Shown: positions 1-8,510 of the stretch, in pieces | Position numbering within the stretch: position 1 is the stretch's first letter | Layout: each line of letters opens with the position of its first letter | NCBI GenBank assembly: GCA_905203015.1 | Contig: CAJKUC010000013.1 | Location: 1 to 50,548, forward strand | Source of the DNA: an uncultured Christensenella sp. | GTDB lineage: Bacteria; Bacillota; Clostridia; Christensenellales; Borkfalkiaceae | Length of the DNA stretch: 50,548 nucleotides | Direction: 5' to 3' | Translations under genes and position numbers: made by a program | The notes under the pieces: model-generated | The model's database searches: none | Seen by the model: only the letters and a program-made list of their open reading frames with translations | What the model was told of the DNA's origin: nothing

Positions 1-220
1 TTTCCGCGCCGTAACACCAGCACGGCGTTACCGTCAGCGTGATATCCACGCCCGCCTTTTTGAATTTATCTTCACACGCCGCCGCTTCCGCAACTCTGCC
101 TATGGTGGTGTCCGCGATAATCACTTTCGCGTGTTCGCCGTTTGAATAAAACACGTTTTCTTCGATGAGTTTCGCCGCGGATTTCGCCATGTTCATCGTC
201 TGATCTTCCAGCGATTCGCG
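1..220. repeat. Left copy of a 220-bp fucI paralogous repeat
   Basis: Aligns without gaps to 50329-50548 in the same orientation. I count 15 mismatches in 220 positions, all synonymous in the isomerase frame. Fourteen of them fall in positions 1-110; the other half differs only at position 179. Confidence 0.9.
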
Positions 221-304
221 CACTTTGATTTTGCCACGCCTGCCGTCGATTGTAGGGCGGATGCCGATGACGGGATAACTTCCGATAAGTCTTGATTCTG
301 CCAT
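1..304 (-). CDS. fucI: L-fucose isomerase, N-terminal part (gene continues past the left edge)
   Basis: Only the first 101 codons are inside the window. The ATG at 304 follows an AAGGAGC ribosome binding site with a rather long 12-nt spacer, 15 nt after the alpha-fucosidase stop. The translation starts MAESRLIGSYPVIGIRPTID, typical of the N-terminus of FucI, the cytoplasmic Mn-dependent aldose-ketose isomerase that converts L-fucose to L-fuculose. Its visible protein sequence is identical, where they overlap, to the second isomerase at 48830-50548. It is the last visible gene of the long glycan operon, directly after the GH29 fucosidase that would release its substrate. The catalytic residues lie outside the window, so function is inferred from the paralogue. 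Confidence 0.9.
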   Translation of the reverse strand, partial: MAESRLIGSYPVIGIRPTIDGRRGKIKVRESLEDQTMNMAKSAAKLIEENVFYSNGEHAKVIIADTTIGRVAEAAACEDKFKKAGVDITLTVTPCWCYGAE

Positions 305-319
305 TTCTTTTTTTGCTCC

Positions 320-1510
320 TTATATTTTTATTTCAGCAACTCTCGCCGAATAACTTCTGCCATACTCAAACGGCGTTACTACGAAAGAATTATCTTCGTT
401 GATAGGAATTTTTTCATCGCTATCCAGCCATTTCGCGCTTTTGATACGTTTTGCAAATTTTACGTGCGCCTGATTGCCGCTCAACGCTACGTTCGGATCT
501 GCGCTCATTCCTACGTTTTTGATAATCGCATAGTACTTTTCGCCGTCGGACAAAACAATCGTGTTTTTCGCGCTGATTTTCGTCGGCTTCGCCGCGTAAA
601 TAAACCCGCGGTTTACTTTCACCCATTTGCCGATTTCTTGTAACAGGCATTGATCCGTTCCGTTTACTTCGCCGTTGCCTTTCAATCCCGTGTTCAAAAG
701 AAAATTACACCTGCAAGCGCGACAATCGATTAAATTTTCGATCAGTTCTTTCACCGATTTATAATTGCAGTCTTCTTTGGCATATCCCCAATGATCGTTT
801 AACACCTGACACATTTCGCCCGCAATCGGTTTTTCCGTGGTATCTACAAAGCACGGCTTACCGCGCTCGAACGTTACCGAGTCGATTTCTTTATGCCCCG
901 TTTTGCCCTGCGCGCTAAGCCCCGTGTTGTTGATGATCATCGCTTCCGGCTGATACTTGCGAATCGTTCCGTACAGCCTGTCTTCCTGCCAGTTTTCGTT
1001 CGGCTTATCCCACATGCCGTCAAACCAGAAACCGCCGATTTTGCCGTAGTTTTTACACAAAATTTCTATGCTTTTATCGAGATAATCGATATATCCCGAA
1101 AAATTCGTTTTATAATCCGTATTGTGCCAGTCCAGCAAAGTATGATAGAAAAACGGCACGACGTTTTCGGCACGACACGCTTCCGTAAACTCGCGGATTA
1201 AATCGCGCCCGCACTCCGAATGAGGCGCGTCGAAATCGGAAAGTCCGCACGTATCGTACAGAGAAAACCCGTCGTGATGGCGCGTGGTGAGCGTGATATA
1301 TCTGCACCCCGCCGATTTTGCCGTTTTTACAAGGTTTTTCGCCCAGTTTTTAGTAATTTTAAAGCGCGAAGTCAACGCTTCGTACTTTGTTTTATCCGCG
1401 TTTTTATTGCAGGCAAGGTACCATTCTCCCTTGCCCGCAACGCTGTAAAGCCCGAAATGAACGAACATTCCGAAGCCTAAATTTTTAAATCTTTCTATGT
1501 ATTCGTACAT
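320..1510 (-). CDS. Alpha-L-fucosidase, GH29 family, cytoplasmic
   Basis: The 396-residue product hydrolyses terminal alpha-L-fucosyl linkages by the retaining mechanism of GH29. The family hallmarks are the N-terminal GFGMFVHFGLYS segment (residues 12-23), the TTRHHDGFSLYDT signature (75-87) and FWFDG, whose Asp164 matches the GH29 nucleophile. The last hundred residues fit the usual beta-sandwich domain. There is no signal peptide, so it should act on imported oligosaccharides inside the cell. It lies 17 nt after the upstream DUF4838 gene and 15 nt before fucI, so release and isomerisation of fucose are encoded together. The start at 1510 has no recognisable Shine-Dalgarno sequence, only an AT-rich stretch, so it may depend on reinitiation from the upstream gene. 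The general acid residue is poorly conserved in the family and was not assigned. Confidence 0.92.
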   Translation of the reverse strand: MYEYIERFKNLGFGMFVHFGLYSVAGKGEWYLACNKNADKTKYEALTSRFKITKNWAKNLVKTAKSAGCRYITLTTRHHDGFSLYDTCGLSDFDAPHSECGRDLIREFTEACRAENVVPFFYHTLLDWHNTDYKTNFSGYIDYLDKSIEILCKNYGKIGGFWFDGMWDKPNENWQEDRLYGTIRKYQPEAMIINNTGLSAQGKTGHKEIDSVTFERGKPCFVDTTEKPIAGEMCQVLNDHWGYAKEDCNYKSVKELIENLIDCRACRCNFLLNTGLKGNGEVNGTDQCLLQEIGKWVKVNRGFIYAAKPTKISAKNTIVLSDGEKYYAIIKNVGMSADPNVALSGNQAHVKFAKRIKSAKWLDSDEKIPINEDNSFVVTPFEYGRSYSARVAEIKI

Positions 1511-1527
1511 AATTTTACAATAAAATT

Positions 1528-3468
1528 TTAAACATGCTTCTTCGACGGATCATTGACGCTTATATTGTTCTCAAGGAAATTTTCCACTGTATTATCCTGA
1601 TCCGTGCCTTCGCGGCAACGCGTGATCCCGGCGCTCGCGCAAATTTCTTTAAAAGCGGAAACAAACGCCGCTTTTGCCGTGGCGGCATCGGAAATACCCA
1701 CCCCGAACAACCCGCTTTTTTCGCCGCCGATCATCAATTTTTCGTCTCGCGAAGCCGCATTATAATACGTATCGAAATAATACAGAATCGAAGTATACGA
1801 AGAAGCCTGCACGCCGTACAGCCTTTTCAGATATACGTTTTTCTGCGCCTCGCTAAAAGATTCCGATTCGTTCACCGCCGAAATCGCGCCGAGCACGCGC
1901 CGCAAACTTGCGCAATGCTCGCTTATGCTTACCCGCGAATAATATTCATTGCCGTGGCGTACGGGATAATTTTCATCGTTATCCGAATAATACGAATCGT
2001 AATCGTCGCAATACGCCTTTATATACGAAGCCGCCGACAATCCGAAATAATTTTCGATGAATTTATCGCGCAGATCTTTCGCTTTCAGCGAGCGATCCGC
2101 CATTTTTCGCATCCAGATATAATTCCGCATTTCCGAATGCCAGATATTGTCTGCATCGTACGCACCGAGTATCAACAGCATTTCCGCGTTCATTTCAACG
2201 GCTTCGTCGATAATCGTATCGATCGCAGACATCGAAGCGCCGAAATACGTGAGATAATTATTATACGATTCGTCATACAGCCATAAAATCAACGAACCGC
2301 TGTTTTCCGCCGCCGTAAGATTTTTCCACGCCGAAAGATTATCTTTGTAATCAGCCCGCTGTTCATCTGCAAACAGAGAATAACGCATATCGGAATATTC
2401 CGCATACCAGATACATAAATCACGATCGGGAATTACTCCGCCCGTCGGTGCGGGAACGGTGTAAGAATAAGCAAACGTTATGATCTTAAAATTTCTGCCG
2501 CTTAAATCGTCGTCTGCGCGAAGATTTTCAAGCAACCGATTGCAAAAACGCACGAGCACACCGCTCCGCCTGTATTTTTCCGCCGCCGACGCGCAGTTTG
2601 CGCAGGTGCAATACGCGCCGTCTGTTCCGTCCTCCTGCTCGAACGTAAAATATTTCACAGACGGATTCTGCAGAATCAGATTTTTCATACTCTCCGTCGC
2701 CAATGCCAAAGCGGAAAGTTCGCCCTTTTCCGTGCGATATTCCACGCCATTCGTAAGGCAGGGCACGTACCCGCCCACAGCAAGATCGTTCTTCGGGCAA
2801 TATTCCGTTCCGAAATACTTTTCCCCGATATAATAACGCGCGTTATGCGTATCCGCGCCGAGATAACCGAAGCGTACCGTTCCGCCGAGTTCTCCGCCGA
2901 TCGCCGCATACGAAGTGTTCACGCCGCTTTTCACGGCAAATTGCGCCTCCGTATGATCGTAACACGTTTCATAAGCAAGATATTGCCGCAAAGTAACCGA
3001 CGGCAGGGAAACGATATCGATCGCGGCGGCTTCGATCGTTACGCCGACGGGAACGTATTCGCAGTCCGCCGTATAAAAATCGCAGCCGAGCGTACGCAAT
3101 AATTCATAAGCGCCGTAAAAAATCGCCCGATCGGAATTTCCGCCGATAAACAGAGAATTTCCGTCCGCCTTTACGAAAAATCCGTCTTCGGCGGTGATAC
3201 CGCCGAAGCGTTTGTACGGGCTTTCTCTGAAAATCGCATTATCTCCCACAGAGATATAATGGCAGCGTTTGTCGTAGCCGAGTTCCGATTCTTCCGCCGT
3301 GCAAATCGTATACTCGCGCCCCGTCATCCGTAAAAGGTATTTATTCAATTCTTTCGCGGCGAGGTACTCCGCCGACGAATCGTTTTTTTCGTTTACGACC
3401 AACGCATACGTATTCAAAGCCTTTTTTTCTCGTTCGGCTTCTTTCAACGCGTTTTCAGCGTCGGTCAT
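1528..3468 (-). CDS. DUF4838 domain protein without signal peptide
   Basis: A 646-residue protein of the DUF4838 type. Its N-terminal 150 residues resemble the alpha-glucuronidase N-terminal fold (segments SAEYLAAKELNKYLLRMTG and FYGAYELLRTLGCDFY), and the rest is a predicted TIM-barrel-like region with GTDGAYCTCANCASAAEKY and LILWLYDESYNNYLTYFG. DUF4838 proteins are generally treated as putative glycoside hydrolases; a reaction cannot be named. The start codon overlaps the stop of the preceding secreted-protein gene by 4 bp (ATGA at 3465-3468) and has no separate ribosome binding site, so translation is probably coupled. Unlike the other DUF4838 protein in this locus (8511-10547), it has no lipobox or signal sequence and probably acts in the cytoplasm. 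Confidence 0.8.
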   Translation of the reverse strand: MTDAENALKEAEREKKALNTYALVVNEKNDSSAEYLAAKELNKYLLRMTGREYTICTAEESELGYDKRCHYISVGDNAIFRESPYKRFGGITAEDGFFVKADGNSLFIGGNSDRAIFYGAYELLRTLGCDFYTADCEYVPVGVTIEAAAIDIVSLPSVTLRQYLAYETCYDHTEAQFAVKSGVNTSYAAIGGELGGTVRFGYLGADTHNARYYIGEKYFGTEYCPKNDLAVGGYVPCLTNGVEYRTEKGELSALALATESMKNLILQNPSVKYFTFEQEDGTDGAYCTCANCASAAEKYRRSGVLVRFCNRLLENLRADDDLSGRNFKIITFAYSYTVPAPTGGVIPDRDLCIWYAEYSDMRYSLFADEQRADYKDNLSAWKNLTAAENSGSLILWLYDESYNNYLTYFGASMSAIDTIIDEAVEMNAEMLLILGAYDADNIWHSEMRNYIWMRKMADRSLKAKDLRDKFIENYFGLSAASYIKAYCDDYDSYYSDNDENYPVRHGNEYYSRVSISEHCASLRRVLGAISAVNESESFSEAQKNVYLKRLYGVQASSYTSILYYFDTYYNAASRDEKLMIGGEKSGLFGVGISDAATAKAAFVSAFKEICASAGITRCREGTDQDNTVENFLENNISVNDPSKKHV

Positions 3469-5648
3469 TGAACGAAAAAATCGTAAGTCACAATAACGTC
3501 TTTTTCTCCCTTACCGAATTGAATCACGAGATAACCGTTATCGATGTTCCATTGAGAATCGGTGAGATCTATCGTTTTCGTCCAATTCTGATCTCCGCTG
3601 AATCCGATTTCTTTTGAGCCGGCGCCGTCTGACAGCCATACGGGTTGCGTTGCACCGCTCACCGTAATCGTGAAATATTTATACCCCTTTGCGATATAGT
3701 CGGCGGTATTTATATTAACCAGCCTGAACCCCGCGTCATCGTTCGGCGTAGAAATCTTAAATTGATTTTTTCCCGCATAAGTAAACGAGAAACCTCCGTG
3801 CACATTTCTGTTCGATACAAATTCGCTTATATTTAAAGCGTATACGCCCTCGCTATCCAATCCGTAATAAAACTTATTTCCCTCGGAATACAGAACGTCG
3901 TTCATATACTCTGTAACGATTTCAGTATTCGCCGTTCCGCCGATCACGCTGACAGGGCTTCCGGCGTCACCCCACACCGCGCCGCGGTTGTTGCCGCCGG
4001 CATACAAATACTTACCCGAAAGAATCACGGTACGCTGCGACACGTTCGCCGCCACCGGATTATCCGCATATTTTTTCCACCATTCCGTAGTGCTTAAAAC
4101 GTGCGCGTCGTGCCCCGACTGACGGGTATCGAGAATAATAAATCCGTCTTCTTCCGCGCAATAGATACTGCTGTTGTTCTTCGTCCATTTTGCCGTTTCC
4201 GCGCTCTTATACAGAATCAGATCCGAAATCGTAAGCGTGCCGTCCGCCGTATTGCCGTTCAGACGATTTTCCAATTTAAAACTATAGTAATTTTCGTTGT
4301 CTCCCTTAAACTCGGAAAGATCCACCCGCATCGTATCGGAAGCCCCGCACTGACGCCAATATTTATCCCAGGTACCGCTATGCGTAAGAACAACGCAATC
4401 TCCGCCGCTTAACGTATAATTAAATTTACAATGCGTGTATCCTGCCTCCGTCGCAGCCTTGATCCAATCGGAGTTCAGCGCCACTTCTTTGCAATTAAAC
4501 GTGATAGAGTTTTCGCTTTCCGTTCCGGAAAGATTCCACGACGAAACGGAATAAAAAGATTTCGCCAATTCTTTTTCGGACGAAATATACTCGATTTTTT
4601 CAATCGTAATGTTCTGACCTTTCGTTGAAGCACGCAATCTTAAATCGTACTGTGAAAAATCGTGTACCGACGGATCATTTAAAGGAATATCTACGTATTT
4701 AAGAGTTTTTCCTTCTGTTTTAAAGCCCTCCGTACCTAATTCTCCGGGCATGTAACTCCACGTGACGTCGTTTGCGCCTTTCGCCCGAGGCAAAAGCCAG
4801 AATTCCGCCGCATTTTCCGATTTCGGATACAATCTTACATAATCGTATCCTTCGCCGTTTTCGGAAATTACGCTACGATTGAGAAAAATATTCAGATCGC
4901 TTTCCGTAGCCGTTACGCTGATTTTTCCCGTTTTGTAATCGACGGCATTCCGCGCCGTTTTATCCCCGTTCCACACATCGCTTACGATTCCGCCGAGCGC
5001 AGAATACTTCGTGAAGTCCGCCAGCACGCCGCCGTCATCGGATTCGCCCTTTTCAATCGCTTTTTGCGCTACGTTTATCACGCTTCTCGCGTTGTCGTTT
5101 GCCGTCGCGAATTTATAAGAATGCGCGCCGCTTTGATCCACCGCTTCGATATAGCCCGCACCGACGAATTTGCGATTGTAATTTTGCGGCTTGATATTCG
5201 TCATGATTCCCACGAACGCTTTATTTCCGCCTTCGTCTTTCATCGCGTCGCCGTAAACGTTGATGATTTTCGGCTTTTCCGATTCCGTATCGCCGAAAGA
5301 ATATTTCGAGTCTTCGCCAAAAACGTTTTCAGCCGTAAGCGCGCCGTATTCCGCGATATAATCTTCGGGAGCGATCAACATGCCGAAAGAAACGGAAGCG
5401 TATGTTTTTTCGTCGCCTACGCTTTCCATCAACGCGTTATAATCGGAAACGGACATCAGTGAACGGAACCGAAGCCCCGTCGGCTCGTTTTTCCTTACGG
5501 AAGCGCCGACGTCCATCGTTAAATTCACAGAATCGAGCGGCGCCGAAGAATCGGCAAAAGCCGCTTTAACGCCGATTCCGAAAAAGAGAGAAATCGCAAA
5601 AACGGCGGATACCGCCGCGAGCAGTAAATTTTTTTGTTTCGTTTTCAT
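3465..5648 (-). CDS. Secreted multidomain protein with C-terminal module shared with the 5886-8438 lipoprotein
   Basis: 727 residues with a clear signal peptide (Lys-rich start, hydrophobic core, likely cleavage near residue 32). After it comes a domain of about residues 38-210 with the motif MDVGASVRKNEPTGLRFRS, which I cannot assign confidently. A beta-rich region (about 240-355) resembles a carbohydrate-binding module. Residues 366-727 form a module clearly homologous to residues 496-850 of the lipoprotein encoded next upstream, with near-identical stretches such as TANTEIVTEYMN and SGKYLYAGGN. No catalytic motif was recognised. A glycan-binding or surface role in the operon is inference. 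No lipobox, LPXTG motif or S-layer domain was seen, so it may be released. Confidence 0.75.
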   Translation of the reverse strand: MKTKQKNLLLAAVSAVFAISLFFGIGVKAAFADSSAPLDSVNLTMDVGASVRKNEPTGLRFRSLMSVSDYNALMESVGDEKTYASVSFGMLIAPEDYIAEYGALTAENVFGEDSKYSFGDTESEKPKIINVYGDAMKDEGGNKAFVGIMTNIKPQNYNRKFVGAGYIEAVDQSGAHSYKFATANDNARSVINVAQKAIEKGESDDGGVLADFTKYSALGGIVSDVWNGDKTARNAVDYKTGKISVTATESDLNIFLNRSVISENGEGYDYVRLYPKSENAAEFWLLPRAKGANDVTWSYMPGELGTEGFKTEGKTLKYVDIPLNDPSVHDFSQYDLRLRASTKGQNITIEKIEYISSEKELAKSFYSVSSWNLSGTESENSITFNCKEVALNSDWIKAATEAGYTHCKFNYTLSGGDCVVLTHSGTWDKYWRQCGASDTMRVDLSEFKGDNENYYSFKLENRLNGNTADGTLTISDLILYKSAETAKWTKNNSSIYCAEEDGFIILDTRQSGHDAHVLSTTEWWKKYADNPVAANVSQRTVILSGKYLYAGGNNRGAVWGDAGSPVSVIGGTANTEIVTEYMNDVLYSEGNKFYYGLDSEGVYALNISEFVSNRNVHGGFSFTYAGKNQFKISTPNDDAGFRLVNINTADYIAKGYKYFTITVSGATQPVWLSDGAGSKEIGFSGDQNWTKTIDLTDSQWNIDNGYLVIQFGKGEKDVIVTYDFFVQ

Positions 5649-5661
5649 CGTTTTTTCCCTC

Positions 5662-5805
5662 TCAATCGAAAATATCCTCTGTTCCTACGCCGTCAAAAGT
5701 GCCGTCTGCCCCGTTTAACGCTACCCCCCCTACACTTGTGCGGATAACGTCTGCTTCGTCGGTGAAAAATATCGCTATTTTCGCCGACTCCCATAGTTTT
5801 TTCAT
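5662..5805 (-). CDS. 47-residue acidic peptide of unknown function
   Basis: A short reading frame with an excellent ribosome binding site (AAAGGAG, then AAATCTGATA before ATG at 5805), lying alone in the 237-nt gap between two homologous secreted-protein genes. It ends 13 nt before the next start. The peptide starts MKKLWESAKIAIFFTDEADV and continues with a Gly- and Asp-rich tail ending GVGTEDIFD. It has nine acidic and four basic residues. The first half could form an amphipathic helix, but it is not a good signal peptide. I do not recognise a family. The longer 94-codon reading frame starting at 5946 overlaps the upstream gene and lacks a binding site, so I prefer the shorter form. It could be a real small protein or a translated leader. 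Confidence 0.55.
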   Translation of the reverse strand: MKKLWESAKIAIFFTDEADVIRTSVGGVALNGADGTFDGVGTEDIFD

Positions 5806-5885
5806 TATCAGATTTCTCCTTTTTTTGATTGTACATCGGGCGGCGATTGTTTCCACAACCGCCGCCGAACCGATTTTTGCCGCAA

Positions 5886-8438
5886 TTATTTGCTGAACGT
5901 ACAGGTAATTCTTACCGTAGTCCCCGTAGCAGTATCGTTGGAACAATAAATTTGCAGATACGGATTATTTTCCGTAAACATCGTGAGATCGAGTTCTTTC
6001 GATTTTCCGCTGTCCAGCCCGAACATACCGCCCGACCAGTTATCATTTCCCACCCAAATCTGCCCGCCGGTATATTCTCCTGCCGTAATCACGCATTTCG
6101 TATATCCCTTTGCAATATAATCCTGCGTATTAACGTTTACAATCTTCCCCTCGTTAAACAGTGTTACCGTAAAGGTTGTTTCATCAGCATACGTGTAAGA
6201 AAATCCACCCCACGAATTTCTGTTGGAAACAAATTCGTTGACTTTCAATGCGTACACGCCTTCTCTTTCTAACCCATAATAGAATTGATTACCTTCGGCA
6301 TACGAAACGTTATTCATATATTCCGTAACGATTTCTGTATTCGCCGTGCCCCCCACAGAACTGACAGCCGCGCTTGCACCGCCCCATAATGCACCGCGGG
6401 AATTCCCTCCAGCATATAAATATTTGCCGGAAAGAATTATCGTGCGTTGGCTTGCATTTCCGGAGGCCGAATTATTCGCATATTTTGCCCACCATTCCGT
6501 ACTGCTCAGGATGTGCGCGTCGTTGCCTGCCGCTCTCGTTTCCAGAACGATGAATCCGTCTTCTTCCGCACAATAAATGTTGCTGTTGCTCTTCGTCCAT
6601 TTCACCGTTTCCGCGCTCTTATAAAGCGTAATTTCCGATACGGCGAGGCTCGCCGAGGAAGATCCTCTGCCCTCGATATTGATCGCATACGCATTTTCTT
6701 CGTCCGTAAACTCCGTCAGATCGATTCTTGCCGTGTCACCGGAAATCGAAAGAACGCGATAATATTTGTTCCACGTGCCGCTGTGGCTAATAAGAATATC
6801 GCTTCCGTTCGTCACGCCGATCGAAAATTTTATATGCGTATAGCCCGCGTCCGTCAGTTTCTTCACGTATGCGGAAGATATTTGTATATTCGCCGCGGCA
6901 ATCGTAATCACTCCGTCGGCTTCCGTGGCGGCGGCATTAACGTTCAGCGCCAACTGCGCCGCAAGATCGTATACTTTCACCGTAAGAGTGACGTCTCCCG
7001 TGATGTTTGAAAGCGTATAAACGTTGCCGATTCCCGTCACTTCCGTTTCGCCATTGAACACTCTGATTTCATCCTCGGGATTCTGCGCGGCAATCGTAAA
7101 CTGCGCCTGCGCGCCATGTTCCGCCGTTGTTTCTCTTGCGCCCGTCACGGTGAACCCCGAGCCTTCCGCAACCGATACTTTATACGTATTGATAGTTATC
7201 CCTTCCACGGTGATTTCCAGCGCCGCGGTTACGTTTTTCACCGTATACGTTTTTCCGTCTGCCGCAACGGTAAGCGCCGCGCCGTTCGCTTTCACGATCG
7301 GGCTGCTCTTGGAATACCCCTCGTTCAACGTAAGCGTAAACGTATAATCCGCGCCGTGTTCCGCCGTCGCAGATCCCGAAAGCGCATAGCCTTCCCCTGC
7401 CGTAAGCGTTACGGCGTACGTTCTGATATTCAACCCTTCCACGGTGATTTCAAGCGCGCCCGTTACGTTTTCTACGGTGTACGTTCTGCCGTCTGCCCCG
7501 ACGGTGAGCAGAGCGCCGTTCGCTTTCACGGTAAGATTCGCCGTATCGTAGCCGTCTTTCACTTCCAGCGTAAACGAATACTCTTCTCCGTGAACGGCCT
7601 TTTCCGCACCCGCGATCGTATACGCCACGCTCGAAGGCAGCGTTACGGCGTATTGATTTTTTGCTGCCCCTTCCACCGTGATATTCAGAACGGTTTTTAC
7701 GTTCTTCACGGTGTATTTTCCGTTCTCTTCCGTTATCGCCTCGCCGTTCACTTTCACTGTGAGCGCGCTCTGATCGTACCCTGCGTTTTTCGCTACGGTA
7801 AACGAGTAATCTTCGCCGTACGTCGCTTCAGATTCGCCCGTCACCGTATAGCCGTCGCCCGAGGGAATCGAAACGGCAAACGTCCGCTTCGCAACGCCTT
7901 CCACCATGATATTCAACGCGGAAGATACGTTCGTCACCGTATATTTCCCGTCCGCTTCCGTCAGCACTTCGTCGTTCGCTTTCACTACGGGAACGCTGCC
8001 TTCATAGGCTTCGCCCGCCAGCGTAAGCGTGAAAGAATAATCTCTTCCGCCGTATACGGTTGCCGCACCATGCAGTTCGTAGCCTTCTCCTTCGGCAAGC
8101 GTTACGCCGAACACCGAATACGTGACGGGCGTGGAATAATCGGAAACAGCCTCGTCGTTTTTCGCTTTCACTTTCACCGTATACGTATTCACGGCGGTGA
8201 GAGCGTCGAACGTAAGCGTTTGTTGCGCTTTCAGATCGTCGCCGTTCACGTTCACAACATACGCCGTAGCGTCGTTTACCGCTTCCCACGACACAGAAAA
8301 ATCATCGTTCAATACGATTTCCGGCGCGGCGAGCGTTTTCGGCTCTTCGGGCTTCTTATCGTCGCTGCATGCGGCGAAACACGTTGCCGCCACAGCGCAG
8401 ACAAACATCGAAACCACTGCTGTTTTAAGTTTTTTCAT
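5886..8438 (-). CDS. Surface lipoprotein: FN3 domain, five tandem repeats and a shared C-terminal module
   Basis: 850 residues. The N-terminus is a lipoprotein signal with lipobox CFAAC, giving Cys24 as the lipidated residue. Residues about 38-109 look like a fibronectin type III domain. Residues 110-492 are five tandem repeats of about 76 residues, each built as YxVTLxxGxGYxxxG, then YSFTL, then VKANGxxLT and YTVxNVTxxLxITVEG, reminiscent of divergent InlB B-type repeats. Residues 496-850 form the module shared with the 727-residue protein downstream. No catalytic motif was seen. The architecture suggests a stalk that displays a binding module away from the membrane. The start at 8438 has the site CGGAGGGAAACT. 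The gene sits between the DUF4838 lipoprotein gene and the 47-residue peptide in the glycan operon. Confidence 0.8.
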   Translation of the reverse strand: MKKLKTAVVSMFVCAVAATCFAACSDDKKPEEPKTLAAPEIVLNDDFSVSWEAVNDATAYVVNVNGDDLKAQQTLTFDALTAVNTYTVKVKAKNDEAVSDYSTPVTYSVFGVTLAEGEGYELHGAATVYGGRDYSFTLTLAGEAYEGSVPVVKANDEVLTEADGKYTVTNVSSALNIMVEGVAKRTFAVSIPSGDGYTVTGESEATYGEDYSFTVAKNAGYDQSALTVKVNGEAITEENGKYTVKNVKTVLNITVEGAAKNQYAVTLPSSVAYTIAGAEKAVHGEEYSFTLEVKDGYDTANLTVKANGALLTVGADGRTYTVENVTGALEITVEGLNIRTYAVTLTAGEGYALSGSATAEHGADYTFTLTLNEGYSKSSPIVKANGAALTVAADGKTYTVKNVTAALEITVEGITINTYKVSVAEGSGFTVTGARETTAEHGAQAQFTIAAQNPEDEIRVFNGETEVTGIGNVYTLSNITGDVTLTVKVYDLAAQLALNVNAAATEADGVITIAAANIQISSAYVKKLTDAGYTHIKFSIGVTNGSDILISHSGTWNKYYRVLSISGDTARIDLTEFTDEENAYAINIEGRGSSSASLAVSEITLYKSAETVKWTKSNSNIYCAEEDGFIVLETRAAGNDAHILSSTEWWAKYANNSASGNASQRTIILSGKYLYAGGNSRGALWGGASAAVSSVGGTANTEIVTEYMNNVSYAEGNQFYYGLEREGVYALKVNEFVSNRNSWGGFSYTYADETTFTVTLFNEGKIVNVNTQDYIAKGYTKCVITAGEYTGGQIWVGNDNWSGGMFGLDSGKSKELDLTMFTENNPYLQIYCSNDTATGTTVRITCTFSK
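6963..8111 (-). repeat. Five tandem coding repeats of about 230 bp
   Basis: The DNA encodes five successive 75-79 residue repeats (residues 110-184, 185-261, 262-338, 339-417 and 418-492 of the lipoprotein). Repeats 3 and 4 are the closest pair; repeat 5 is the most diverged. The unit is in-frame protein structure, not a CRISPR or satellite repeat. Confidence 0.85.
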
Positions 8439-8510
8439 AGTTTCCCTCCGTTATTTTAAGTCCGTTGCGGACTGACTTTTCTCAACAATAATTTACTTGC
8501 TATAATTTTC

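Noticed and set aside
6963..8111. Tandem repeats as a CRISPR-like array
   Set aside because: The repeats are long, diverged, without spacers and encode an in-frame protein repeat.
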